Source: Mojavia pulchra JT2-VF2 (GTDB lineage: Bacteria; Cyanobacteriota; Cyanobacteriia; Cyanobacteriales; Nostocaceae). Taken from it: DNA of 64,000 nt. This document shows, one piece after another, positions 53,873 to 62,194 of the stretch; positions within the stretch are counted from its first letter, which is position 1; each line of letters opens with the position of its first letter. Under the pieces are notes generated by a model. It saw nothing but the letters and a program-made list of their open reading frames with translations. It was not told where the DNA came from and searched no databases. The position numbers and the translations under genes are program-made. The DNA lies in assembly GCA_019359325.1 (NCBI GenBank), contig JAHHHN010000004.1:298026-362025 (forward strand), given 5' to 3'.

Positions 53873-55126
53873 TTACTTATGAGTTGCTCCTTCCAGCCAG
53901 ACTTCTACCTCATCTCCTAGTAACATCTGTGCTGCTTCTAGCATTGACGCTGCTATGTCTTTGAGGTCTTCTCGATTACTTAAGTAAGTTTTCAATGCTT
54001 CCATTGGGTCAATGCTACTACTCGCACTCAATTCTGGAATGCGGGGTCTAGCTAACTGACTGAGTAATTCTGGCTGAATGGTATAGGTGTGAGCAGAACC
54101 TAAAGCACTATGCAGCGACGTATTATCAATTAAATCTAACTGTTCGGAGCGGAGTTTGTAAATTAACCGCACTACAGCATTTTGAATATCATACTTAGCG
54201 ATCGCCTTGATTATTGCTGCTTGTGGATCATCTGCCTTAGATACATCCACCTCAATGGTGCGAAAAGTCCGAACAGGCAAAGGGCAAAATTCCCAATTAG
54301 CTCTACCCCGCTCCAGTTCTATCATCACATAACCTTTGTCTTCCTTCTCTTCACTAAAATCCACCCGCTCAATACTTCCTGGATAAATCACTGGAGGGTC
54401 ATTAGATTTATTCAGGTTCTGGTGGCGGTGGACGTGTCCCAGCGCTACATAATCAAAACAGGGACGCGTTAGTAAAGATAAGGGTAGAGTAAAGCCTTTG
54501 CCTACTGCCAAAAAACGTTCGGCTCCTAAAGCCGCATTGTCAGCCATTAAATGAGCTAAAAGCACAGTTGGCACATCGGGGTCAAGACGGCGAATTTCCC
54601 CTTCCAATACTACTTGTAAACGTTCAGTTAACAGTTGGTTGACTTCTGCTAGCGATAAACTTTCGGTTTCTTGGCGCGTCATCAACGTCGAACGAGTCAG
54701 CCAAGGAAGAGTAATAACTTGTACTTTGCCATTGCGAGTTTGAATGCGGTGGGTAGTTACTGTATCTCCCACAACAAATCCCCGTACTCCTAAAGTGCGG
54801 TATATACATAAACTCGCTCCGCCCAGCCCTTGGGAATGTTGGTCATGATTTCCCACCAACAACACTGTCGGAATACTGGCATCTACAAGACGACGGAATT
54901 GGCTAGCAAAAGCTTCTTGCACGTAAGGTGGTGGGGTGGCATCTGGAAAGGCATCTCCACCAAATATCACCAAATCCACCTCATCTGTTAATGCTCGGTC
55001 AATACATAAAGATAGTGTATTGACGAAATCCTCCAATCGTGTATTTAATCCTGTTGCCGGATTGATGCGTCCATGAGAGAAGCCACTCCCCATGTGAATA
55101 TCTGAAAGATGGAGGATTTTAATCAT
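53873..55126 (-). CDS. sbcD: SbcD-like DNA repair nuclease (metallophosphoesterase)
   Basis: From the ATG at 55126 the protein has 417 residues with the calcineurin-type motifs LSDIHMGSG, VIFGGDAFPDATPP, VLLVGNHDQHSQG and GHVHRHQNLN. This is the Mre11/SbcD nuclease subunit that, with SbcC, opens hairpins and cleaves DNA ends. No sbcC is adjacent. The start lies in a spacer of short tandem repeats; an ATG three codons earlier is possible. Confidence 0.88.
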   Translation of the reverse strand: MIKILHLSDIHMGSGFSHGRINPATGLNTRLEDFVNTLSLCIDRALTDEVDLVIFGGDAFPDATPPPYVQEAFASQFRRLVDASIPTVLLVGNHDQHSQGLGGASLCIYRTLGVRGFVVGDTVTTHRIQTRNGKVQVITLPWLTRSTLMTRQETESLSLAEVNQLLTERLQVVLEGEIRRLDPDVPTVLLAHLMADNAALGAERFLAVGKGFTLPLSLLTRPCFDYVALGHVHRHQNLNKSNDPPVIYPGSIERVDFSEEKEDKGYVMIELERGRANWEFCPLPVRTFRTIEVDVSKADDPQAAIIKAIAKYDIQNAVVRLIYKLRSEQLDLIDNTSLHSALGSAHTYTIQPELLSQLARPRIPELSASSSIDPMEALKTYLSNREDLKDIAASMLEAAQMLLGDEVEVWLEGATHK

Positions 55127-55135
55127 TTTAGTCAT

Positions 55136-55188
55136 TTGTCCTTAGTCACTAGTCATTTGTTTAAATACTAATGACTAATAACCAATAA
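55136..55188. repeat. Short tandem repeats between cysH and sbcD
   Basis: Units such as TTAGTCATTTGTC and CTAATGACTAATAACC face each other in a 53-bp spacer, the STRR type of heterocystous cyanobacteria. Confidence 0.6.
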
Positions 55189-55914
55189 CTAAATATGTAT
55201 TCCACATTCTGTTTTACCGGTTCCCCGCCAGCGTCCAGCACGTTCGTCTTCACCTTCGCCTACTTTGGTGGTGATCGGTTCGTCGCCAATACTGGGATAG
55301 CCTTGATCATGTAAGGGGTTGTAGATTACTCCGTGTTCAGCTACATAAACCCAGCTTTGTTGACGTGTCCAGTTAGCTAAAGGATTGAGTTTCAAGCGCC
55401 CTTGACCATCCAATTCAAAGATGGGCATATTTGCACGGGTAACAGCTTGGTCGCGGCGACGTCCAGTTATCCAAGAAATTGTATTTAGTTCGTCTAGACC
55501 TCTTTGCAAAGGTTCAATTTTTGTAATGTGGTGGAATTTGGTAATATCTTTATCCCATAAAGCTTCGCCGTATTTAGCGGTAAAGGCTTCGCGGCTATCT
55601 ACGTCTGGAGTCTTGTAGGTTTTCAGATCCAGGTTGTAGATTTGTTTAGCTTTGGCAACTAGTTCTAGGGTTTGAGGAAAGTGGTATAGAGTATCGAGAA
55701 ATATAACGGGAACTGGATGCTTCAGTTCACTGTAAAGAATATGGGTAATTATCATGTCATCCACATTAAAGGCACTGGTTTGCACCAGTCCCGTGGGGAT
55801 ATTTTCTATAGACCATGCCAGTATCTCTTTTGGAGTAGCAGTTTCAAATTTTTGGTTTAATTGCTCTAAGTCAAAATTGCCTGTTTGGTTTTTAGAGTCC
55901 GTGGAAACTGTCAT
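55189..55914 (-). CDS. cysH: Phosphoadenosine phosphosulfate reductase
   Basis: The 241-residue protein has the PAPS-reductase fold signatures TSAFNVDDMIITHI, PVIFLDTLYHFPQTLE, the WITGRRRDQAVTR loop and the catalytic C-terminal GKTECGIHI. The paired cysteines of the iron-sulfur APS-reductase type are lacking, so it is of the thioredoxin-dependent PAPS type. It reduces PAPS to sulfite in assimilation, upstream of siroheme-dependent sulfite reductase. Confidence 0.94.
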   Translation of the reverse strand: MTVSTDSKNQTGNFDLEQLNQKFETATPKEILAWSIENIPTGLVQTSAFNVDDMIITHILYSELKHPVPVIFLDTLYHFPQTLELVAKAKQIYNLDLKTYKTPDVDSREAFTAKYGEALWDKDITKFHHITKIEPLQRGLDELNTISWITGRRRDQAVTRANMPIFELDGQGRLKLNPLANWTRQQSWVYVAEHGVIYNPLHDQGYPSIGDEPITTKVGEGEDERAGRWRGTGKTECGIHI

Positions 55915-56255
55915 GATAATTTTCTAGCTAAATAGTTCTTTATTTTCAACAAACATTATTTTACCCCATATAGGCACACATAAAGGCACATAAGCCGCTC
56001 GGAAATTAGGTATTCGTAAGATGCATTTTTAATGAATTGCTTAGTTGCTTTTACTACCAGTAACAGCTAGAAAAAGTTGAATCCATTCTTGGATTTATCT
56101 AGCTCAGGAAGTTTACAAAGCTTTTGATAAGTAAATACTACAGCCTTTACTAAGAAACTTTACGAAATTTTAATTTTTTACGTATATATATGGATATACA
56201 ATACAGATGTTGATATTGTTAATAGAATCATCAGAAATCAAAGGATTCTACTAAC
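55915..56255. other. Spacer upstream of cysH
   Basis: About 340 bp of AT-rich DNA between divergent cysH and the 34-residue microprotein; it should hold both promoters. No structured element seen. Confidence 0.45.
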
Positions 56256-56360
56256 ATGAACAATTTAAAGACTCCAGGTTCATTGGGTGAATCTATAGTT
56301 ATGGGTGCCCTCATAATGTTGACTAGCGTAAGCATAATCACCATCATGAGTGTATTTTAA
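56256..56360 (+). CDS. Single-helix membrane microprotein, 34 residues
   Basis: The ATG at 56256 has AAAGGA about 10 nt upstream. The peptide begins MNNLKTPGSLGESIVMG and continues as a hydrophobic helix (ALIMLTSVSIITIMSVF) to the C-terminus. A canonical terminator follows 39 bp after the stop, so this is very likely a transcribed and translated unit. It resembles a small photosystem or NDH-type subunit in shape only; no family recognised. Confidence 0.62.
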   Translation: MNNLKTPGSLGESIVMGALIMLTSVSIITIMSVF

Positions 56361-56398
56361 TACAACAACAGCAAATTTTTAGCAAAAAAACTTTACAT

Positions 56399-56426
56399 AA
56401 CCCCTTTCTTAACTGAGAGGGGTTTT
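56399..56426 (+). terminator. Terminator of the 34-residue microprotein gene
   Basis: AACCCCT and AGGGGTT form a 7-bp stem around a 12-nt loop (56399-56424), running into TTTT. Confidence 0.7.
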
Positions 56427-56475
56427 ACATTTGTTTATTCAAATAGCTCAACATATTAATAAATTAGACATTTAA

Positions 56476-56770
56476 TACCAATTCAAATAATGTTTGCGAC
56501 ACATAAATTCTTCGTAGGGGCACAGCAGTGCCGTGCGACGCCACTTCCTACCCTGCGGGAAGCCCTTCGGGTGAATCCTACGGATACGCTGCGCGAGCGG
56601 CAGTTGCTTCAAGTCGCTTAACCCTTTCGGCAGTCGCTCATGGGGGAAACCCCCTGCGTACCCGTCGCTGCCTCACCAACGCACTGCCTCACCGCTTCGC
56701 GTCTACAAGTCTGGCGACCGAACGGAGTGGCTCCCCTACCCATCTGTTGCATTCTTTTTTCAAATTGGTA
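56476..56770. repeat. 295-bp element with TACCAATT/AATTGGTA ends
   Basis: TACCAATT (56476-56483) and AATTGGTA (56763-56770), each extended by similar A/T bases, bound a GC-richer core made of stacked palindromes (CTTCGGGTGAATCCTACGG, GGGGGAAACCCCC, CTGGCGACCGAACGGAG). It has no gene. It shares termini with other elements here and may be a MITE of the IS630 type that picked up repeats. Confidence 0.6.
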
Positions 56771-56783
56771 TAACTTTTAAAAT

Positions 56784-57608
56784 CTAATTCCATAGGATAG
56801 GATCTACTTGATAGTAGCCTTGCAGTAGTTGATAAAGTCTTGGATGCCGCTGCTGTAATTCCTCTGGTTGCTCAAAGAATGTCTCAGTCGCTACGGCAAA
56901 AAACTCTGCAGGATTAGTTGTACCATAGCTATCTATGACAGTTTTGATACCTTGTTGAACATCATTGCAGAGTTGTTGATATTCTGCTGTCATTACCTGC
57001 GCCCAAATAGGATAGTCTGAATTTCGTTGCAAAATAGGAACGCCCTCTGCTTTACCATCTTCTTGATCCAACTGATGGGCAAATTCATGCAGCACAACGT
57101 TATGTCCATCCTTCCAGTTGCGAATATCTTGTTGCACTTGTTCCCACGATAGTACTAGTTGGTCACGAGTCCATGATTCTCCCAGTCTGGCTACGCGCCT
57201 TTCTTCGACAACATAATTTCCAGTGGCGACAATTTCATTTACAAAATAAGCGCCAGGATAAATCAAAATAGAACGTAGTTTGGGAAAGTACTCTCCTCGT
57301 TCATTAAGCAGAAGCAAACAGGCGACAGCAGCAATTGTTAGTTTCATTTCTTCTGTCACCTGCAATCCTCTACAGCCAATAAATTGTTTTTCCGCCAAAA
57401 ATACTTGAATATGTCCCTGAAGCCGTCTGCGTTCAGGAGGAAAAAGACACAGGTAAATAGGAAGATTATTTTCAAGAATCGCATTCCACAGAGGAGGAAA
57501 AGAGTGATGCTTCAGACGTTTTCTTCGCTGTTTAATGAGGACAGGATTGATTAAGATACCAGTCACAATCAGCCCAATAATCAGAAAAACAATAATTGTT
57601 GTAACCAT
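56784..57608 (-). CDS. MtfA-like zinc peptidase (M90), membrane-anchored
   Basis: The 274-residue protein has an N-terminal membrane helix (about 1-24) and a MtfA-type peptidase domain with the zinc motif HEFAHQLDQEDG (about 190-200) and the downstream NPAEFFAVATETFFEQP block with the third ligand. MtfA regulates glucose uptake in enterobacteria by binding Mlc; cyanobacteria lack Mlc, so the substrate is unknown. Confidence 0.87.
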   Translation of the reverse strand: MVTTIIVFLIIGLIVTGILINPVLIKQRRKRLKHHSFPPLWNAILENNLPIYLCLFPPERRRLQGHIQVFLAEKQFIGCRGLQVTEEMKLTIAAVACLLLLNERGEYFPKLRSILIYPGAYFVNEIVATGNYVVEERRVARLGESWTRDQLVLSWEQVQQDIRNWKDGHNVVLHEFAHQLDQEDGKAEGVPILQRNSDYPIWAQVMTAEYQQLCNDVQQGIKTVIDSYGTTNPAEFFAVATETFFEQPEELQQRHPRLYQLLQGYYQVDPILWN

Positions 57609-57724
57609 TGCTAGCGTTACTTGTAGATGTCACCTTTTAGATAGTTCCTCATGTGTCAATAAAATAAGTACACAAGTGCCGTAAAATTATAGTCCATCCG
57701 GCATCTGCTACCCCATTGACGTCC

Positions 57725-59236
57725 ATGTATTGCGATTACCTGGTTCAAATCCTAACTGCTCGTGTGTATGAAGTTGCCCAGGAAACACCACTAGAGTACG
57801 CCCCAAATCTTTCCAAGAGGCTGAATAATAGGCTCCTGCTGAAACGAGAAGATATGCAGTCAGTATTTTCTTTTAAATTACGTGGTGCTTATAATAAGAT
57901 GGTGAACCTGCCACCGGATTTATTGGCACAGGGTGTAATTGCGGCATCTGCGGGTAACCATGCCCAAGGGGTCGCCTTGAGCGCTAGCCGATTGGGAACA
58001 CGAGCGATTATTGTAATGCCAGTAACTACACCCCAGGTTAAGGTGGATGCAGTCAAAGCGCGTGGGGGAGAAGTGGTATTACATGGTAATACCTACGATG
58101 ATGCCTATGCTTATGCCCGTGAATTAGAGGCAGAAAAGGGACTCACCTTTATTCATCCTTTTGACGACCCAGATGTGATTGCTGGACAGGGAACAATTGG
58201 GATGGAAATTCTCCGGCAATATCAACAACCCATCCATGCAATTTTTGTAGCAATTGGCGGCGGTGGATTGATTGCTGGGATTGCAGCGTATGTCAAACGG
58301 TTGCGTCCAGAAATCAAGATTATTGGTGTGGAACCGGTGGATGCTGATGCGATGAATCAATCACTCAAAGCCGGACATCGGGTGCGATTATCTCAAGTAG
58401 GGTTATTTGCTGATGGGGTAGCAGTGCGCGAAGTGGGAGAGGAAACTTTTCACTTGTGTCAGCAGTATGTAGATGAAATCATTTTGGTGGATACCGATGC
58501 CACCTGTGCTGCCATTAAAGACGTATTTGAAGATACACGATCAATTTTAGAACCAGCTGGGGCATTGGCGATCGCAGCTGCTAAAGCCTATGCAGAAAGG
58601 GAGCAAATCCAGGAACAAACATTAATTGCTGTTGCCTGCGGTGCTAATATGAACTTTGACCGACTCCGCTTTGTGGCAGAACGGGCAGAGTTTGGTGAAC
58701 GCCGCGAAGCCATCTTTGCTGTAGCTATTCCCGAAGAACGGGGAAGTCTGCGTAAATTTTGTGAATGTATTGGCAAGCGTAACTTAACTGAGTTTAACTA
58801 TCGCATTGCCGATGAAAAAGAAGCACATATTTTCGTTGGTGTACAAATTCAAAACCGTGCCGATGCTACCAAGATGCTGGAAACTTTTGAAGGCTGCGGT
58901 TTCAAAACTATCGACTTAACCGACGACGAACTGACAAAATTGCATCTGCGGCACATGGTTGGTGGACATTCTCCCCTAGCACATAATGAATTGCTCTACC
59001 GTTTTGAGTTTCCTGAACGTCCTGGCGCGTTGATGAAGTTTGTTGGTTCTATGAGTCCCAACTGGAATATTAGTATGTTCCACTACCGCAACAATGGGGC
59101 AGATTACGGGCGAATTGTCGTAGGTATACAAGTACCGCCGCAGGAGATGGAAGAGTGGCAGGCATTTCTTGATACACTCGGCTATCGCTATTGGGATGAA
59201 AACAAAAATCCAGCCTACAAGCTATTTTTAGGATAG
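57725..59236 (+). CDS. ilvA: Threonine ammonia-lyase (threonine deaminase), biosynthetic
   Basis: From the ATG at 57725 the protein has 503 residues. The PLP-binding lysine lies in FSFKLRGAYNKM, the phosphate loop in AIGGGGLIAGIA, and two ACT-like regulatory repeats fill the C-terminal third (about 325-500). It converts threonine to 2-oxobutyrate, the first step of isoleucine synthesis, and is normally inhibited by isoleucine through the ACT-like region. A TTG at 57716 is an alternative start. Its last 9 bp overlap the edge of an insertion-sequence relic. Confidence 0.94.
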   Translation: MYCDYLVQILTARVYEVAQETPLEYAPNLSKRLNNRLLLKREDMQSVFSFKLRGAYNKMVNLPPDLLAQGVIAASAGNHAQGVALSASRLGTRAIIVMPVTTPQVKVDAVKARGGEVVLHGNTYDDAYAYARELEAEKGLTFIHPFDDPDVIAGQGTIGMEILRQYQQPIHAIFVAIGGGGLIAGIAAYVKRLRPEIKIIGVEPVDADAMNQSLKAGHRVRLSQVGLFADGVAVREVGEETFHLCQQYVDEIILVDTDATCAAIKDVFEDTRSILEPAGALAIAAAKAYAEREQIQEQTLIAVACGANMNFDRLRFVAERAEFGERREAIFAVAIPEERGSLRKFCECIGKRNLTEFNYRIADEKEAHIFVGVQIQNRADATKMLETFEGCGFKTIDLTDDELTKLHLRHMVGGHSPLAHNELLYRFEFPERPGALMKFVGSMSPNWNISMFHYRNNGADYGRIVVGIQVPPQEMEEWQAFLDTLGYRYWDENKNPAYKLFLG

Positions 59237-59897
59237 AGCGAGTGTTTCATCAACTTTTCCTTGCCAAAGAAAAGTTTCAGCAGCTTTGAGTCGTTTGAGA
59301 GAACCACCGACTTTATGTAGATTTTCAACGAGATGAAACCAATCTAAAATCTCGCGTCTTTCTCCAGGACAATTAAATTGTCGAATTATTTTCCAAATCC
59401 CAGGATGTCCATCACCTAAGCAAGTTCTGACTTTTCCCGTTATCTCCTTGATTGAGCGATCGCTTACCATGCCCCTAGCCAAAAGCTCTATTCTCTCGTA
59501 ATTCATTGTCATTAATCTTAATTTATTGAGAAGCAACATAGAGCCTGAAACCCTTGCTATTTCGTTGTTTCACGACTTAACGGGAAAAGTCAGAAGCAAG
59601 TTATATCATGTCCATTCAAATAACCGTCATTGCGACCGTAGGGAAGCAATCCCAAAAACATTGCGATTGCGTCGTTTCACTTCGTTCCACTCGCAATGAT
59701 ATTAAGGGTGATTTGCCGGACATGATATTAATGGGTCTGCCAACTGCTGTTGATTTACGTAATCAATTAAAGCTTCATTTTCACCTAATCTAGCTACTTT
59801 TATTTCTTGGTTGATGCAGATGGCTTTATAGTCTTTCCAGATACATGGGTCTCCTTTTTTTTCAGTCCGAAGCCTCACCTTACCGCCATCTACACTA
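59228..59897 (-). mobile_element. ISKra4-type transposase relic, split and truncated
   Basis: The minus strand from 59897 reads VDGGKVRLRTEKKGDP then DYKAICINQEIKVARLGENE, a transposase middle segment, up to about 59730. After a 124-bp MITE and degenerate sequence it resumes at 59539-59228 with TCLGDGHPGIWKII, EILDWFHLVENLHKVGGSLK and LWQGKVDETLAL. Both are typical of ISKra4-family transposases. The upstream end is cut by the IS630-type element, and the downstream end stops inside the ilvA stop codon. It cannot encode an active enzyme. Confidence 0.75.
59604..59727. mobile_element. 124-bp MITE inserted in the ISKra4 relic
   Basis: TATCATGTCC (59604-59613) and GGACATGATA (59718-59727) are perfect terminal inverted repeats; TTA on both sides looks like a 3-bp target duplication. 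The core has CATTGCGACCG...GCAATCCC and TTCGTTCCACTCGCAATGA palindromic units. Confidence 0.7.
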
Positions 59898-60198
59898 ATA
59901 CCAATTCTCTAAAAACTGGCTACAGATAGCGCCTCTAAAATATATTGCCTTCGGGCAATAGATGCAATAATTGATTTGGTTAATTTCCCAATTTCAGCGT
60001 AGAGAGCAGCACGTAAATCATCAAGATTTTTGGGTAATAACCAACGAAGTCGGCGCTTAGTATATTGCCAAACCTGCTCAATTGGATTTAACTGTGGAGA
60101 ATGTGGCGGCTGAAATAATAAAATGATGTTATCTGGCAACAGAAGACGTTTGGCTTTATCAAATGCGCCGTTATCGAGTTTTCAGAGAATTGGTATTA
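59896..60198 (-). mobile_element. Internally deleted IS630-type element
   Basis: AATACCAATTCTCT (59897-59910) and AGAGAATTGGTATT (60184-60197) are perfect 14-bp terminal repeats. Inside, the minus strand (60178-59909) encodes only the last ~88 residues of a DDE transposase: LDNGAFDKAKR, LLFQPPHSPQLNPIEQVWQY, with the second Asp and the Glu but without the first part. The 5' two thirds have been lost. Confidence 0.8.
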
Positions 60199-60272
60199 TT
60201 GCATCTATTGCCCGAAGGCGATATATTTTGGTGGCTTTATCTGTAGCCGGATTTTAGAGAATTGGTATAATT
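60198..60272. mobile_element. Second IS630-type terminus, partial
   Basis: TGCATCTATTGCCCGAAGGC through TTTAGAGAATTGGTATAA is an inverted near-copy of the left end at 59897-59960. It shows that a second element of the same family was inserted here and mostly deleted. Confidence 0.65.
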
Positions 60273-60439
60273 TGTCGAATCGACTCACGTAGGTCTACCG
60301 AAACCTGATGTGCTTTATGAGAAGCATCGGCAAGCTCCAAAACAGCATTGATGAACGGACAACCGGGAAAATTGGGGCTTGAGTACCACTCACGTAAAAC
60401 ATCAATCGTTGCTAGTAAGCGTTCTTTGGGTGTAATGCC
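60272..60439 (-). pseudogene. TetR-family regulator C-terminal fragment
   Basis: The minus strand from 60439 reads GITPKERLLATIDVLREWYS, then NFPGCPFINAVLELADASHK and VDLRESIRQI, matching the ligand-binding C-terminal domain of TetR/AcrR regulators (the GCPFIN block is typical). The DNA-binding half is absent and the end is cut by the IS630-type terminus. It is a relic. Confidence 0.65.
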
Positions 60440-60572
60440 TTGCTCTCCTCATTCACAGGAGGCATTGGGGAGAGAGGCGATCGCCCCTTACCCACAACAT
60501 CCTTTCAACTACTCTCCCGCTAATAATCTCGATTGTTTCCCTACAGACCATCTCGAAGTACAAGCCCAGTCC
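60440..60572. other. Spacer between TetR relic and SDR gene
   Basis: No gene or repeat recognised. It contains a GGAGGCATTGGGGAGAGAGG-like purine tract near 60460 and one HIP1 site. Confidence 0.4.
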
Positions 60573-61430
60573 TTAAAACGCAACATCCGCAGCAATCTCC
60601 TGCCAGCGAGTAGCCAAATCCTCCGCAGTAGAAACCTCAACAGCGGCAAGGTTTAATGGATAGTCCACATTGTCTCGCTCGATCCAGCGCACTGCTGTGA
60701 ATTGACCATTGCTTGCCCTTAATATAAATCCAGACTCTTGGCATTCACCAGAAGCGAGATATAACAATCCGGGGGCTACTTGATCGGGTCGCAACTCCTC
60801 TGGCTGATCTTGTACGTTCCACATACGCGTTTTGGCTACCGGCGAAATCGCATTAACGAGAATTCCATGCTCTTTGCCTTCAACCGCGAGCACATTCATC
60901 AGACCTATCTGTGCCATTTTTCCCATCGCATAGGGGGCGAGACCACTGAGTGCATATTGCTGATAAATCGCTCTATCCGAAGTCGTCAGCACAATCCGTC
61001 CGTAGTTTTGCTGTTTCATCGTCGGAAAGGCGGCTTGAGCCAGCCATGTTGGTGCCTCTAAATTAATGCTGATGGCGCGCTGTAGAAAATCAGGCGTTAG
61101 TTCTTGCACTGACTGATAGGCAACCCATCCGGCATTGTGGATCAAGATGTCGAGGCGACCAAACTTCAAGAGCGTAGTTTCCACTAGACTTTGGCAGTTA
61201 TCTCTACTATCAAGGATTGCGTTGATTGGGAATGCAACTCCACCTGCTTCTTGAATTTTCCGTGCAGCATCAGCCGCCACGTTCGCATCGAATCCGGTTC
61301 CATCTTTGTTAACGCCTGCGTCATGTATAACGACACGCGCTCCTCTTTGTGCAAGCAGGCGGGCATAGGCTGCCCCCAAACCTCGCCCGCTTCCAGTAAT
61401 AATCGCTACTTGATCGTCGAGCCGAATCAC
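60573..61430 (-). CDS. Short-chain dehydrogenase/reductase, full length
   Basis: The 285-residue SDR begins at a GTG (61430) preceded by AGGAGA. It has the NAD(P) loop TGSGRGLGAAYA, the HNAGW motif, and catalytic Ser-Tyr-Lys in TTSDRA and YAMGKMAQIGL. The VVIHDAGVNKDGTGFD loop resembles the 17-beta-HSD4/MFE-like SDR subgroup. Substrate is unknown. Ahead of it lie the attC-like sequence and a truncated SDR. Confidence 0.88.
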   Translation of the reverse strand: MIRLDDQVAIITGSGRGLGAAYARLLAQRGARVVIHDAGVNKDGTGFDANVAADAARKIQEAGGVAFPINAILDSRDNCQSLVETTLLKFGRLDILIHNAGWVAYQSVQELTPDFLQRAISINLEAPTWLAQAAFPTMKQQNYGRIVLTTSDRAIYQQYALSGLAPYAMGKMAQIGLMNVLAVEGKEHGILVNAISPVAKTRMWNVQDQPEELRPDQVAPGLLYLASGECQESGFILRASNGQFTAVRWIERDNVDYPLNLAAVEVSTAEDLATRWQEIAADVAF

Positions 61431-61497
61431 TTCACTTTCTCCTGACTTAAATTCTGCTTTTTAGTAGGTGTATGCACTGTTTAATGACTAGCTCAGA

Positions 61498-61563
61498 GCT
61501 TAACTACCAGACTCTAATTAAGCTGAACCGCCAAGCGGCTTCGGCTTAAATGAATTGTTAGGC
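61498..61563 (-). mobile_element. attC-like integron cassette recombination site
   Basis: Read on the minus strand the 66-bp sequence starts GCCTAAC (R'' consensus RYYYAAC, 61563-61557), continues AATTCATTTAAGCCGAAGCC and GCTTGGCGG, and ends GTTAAGC (R' consensus GTTRRRY, 61504-61498). The inner arms TTAAGC/GCTTAA and CCGC/GCGG form the hairpin. The first 28 bases closely follow the aadA-type attC site as I remember it. The stop codon of the preceding SDR frame is the TAA within R'', as in gene cassettes. No integrase is present. Confidence 0.68.
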
Positions 61564-62076
61564 GGCGTACCACTCATTTATACCTTCAAGGGCAAATTTA
61601 GTGCCACAGTAGATACTGCTACCACCAAACCCCACTAATCCTGCCGTAGATGACATATTCACAATGTGACCGCTGCCTTGCTGACGCATCAGAGGCAAAA
61701 CAGTTCGGATTAGATGAACTGCCCCAAAGAAGTTGGTTTCAAACTGTTGGCGAATATCAGCATCACTGACTTCTTCGAGTGCGCCAATCAGTCCATAGCC
61801 AGCATTGTTGACGAGTACATCAATTCGACCAAATGTTTTGATTGCTGCATCAACGGCTGCTTGTATCTCTTGGGATATGGTTACATCTAGACGCTCGCCG
61901 AATGCAGTTTTTGGATAATCGTCAATTAAAGCGCGAAGTTGCTCTGGTTCGCGAGCAGTCGCCAGCAGGTGGTCGCCCTTCTTCAACACAGCTTCTGCTA
62001 GGGCACGTCCGAATCCTGTTGAGCATCCTGTAATTAACCAAACTTTAGGAGCGACACAATTTTTGTCTAAGTTCAT
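61558..62076 (-). pseudogene. Short-chain dehydrogenase, C-terminally truncated at the attC-like site
   Basis: From the ATG at 62076 (GGAG seven nt upstream) 172 residues are encoded: TGCSTGFGRALAEAVL, NNAGYGLIGALEEVS, and the catalytic SIYCGTKFALEGI. The family continues for about 100 further residues after that point, but here it ends abruptly with NEWYAA and a stop inside the attC-like sequence. It keeps the whole nucleotide-binding half and Tyr/Lys but lacks the substrate-binding end. It is divergent from a LysR gene, its likely regulator. It may be inactive. Confidence 0.8.
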
Positions 62077-62194
62077 TTGTTTTCTCCAAACCAAAAACGA
62101 TGAGACGCGCCTCATATCTCTTACGGTAGGAGACAGCCATGCGACTGTCCAATATATATTTGACTAAGATTAATAGGTTAGACATATAAGTAAG
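62077..62194. promoter_or_regulatory. Divergent promoter region of LysR and SDR genes
   Basis: The 118-bp region between the SDR and LysR starts has an AT-rich centre (AATATATATTTGACTAAGA near 62150) in the position expected for LysR-type T-N11-A boxes. No exact operator can be named. Confidence 0.45.
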
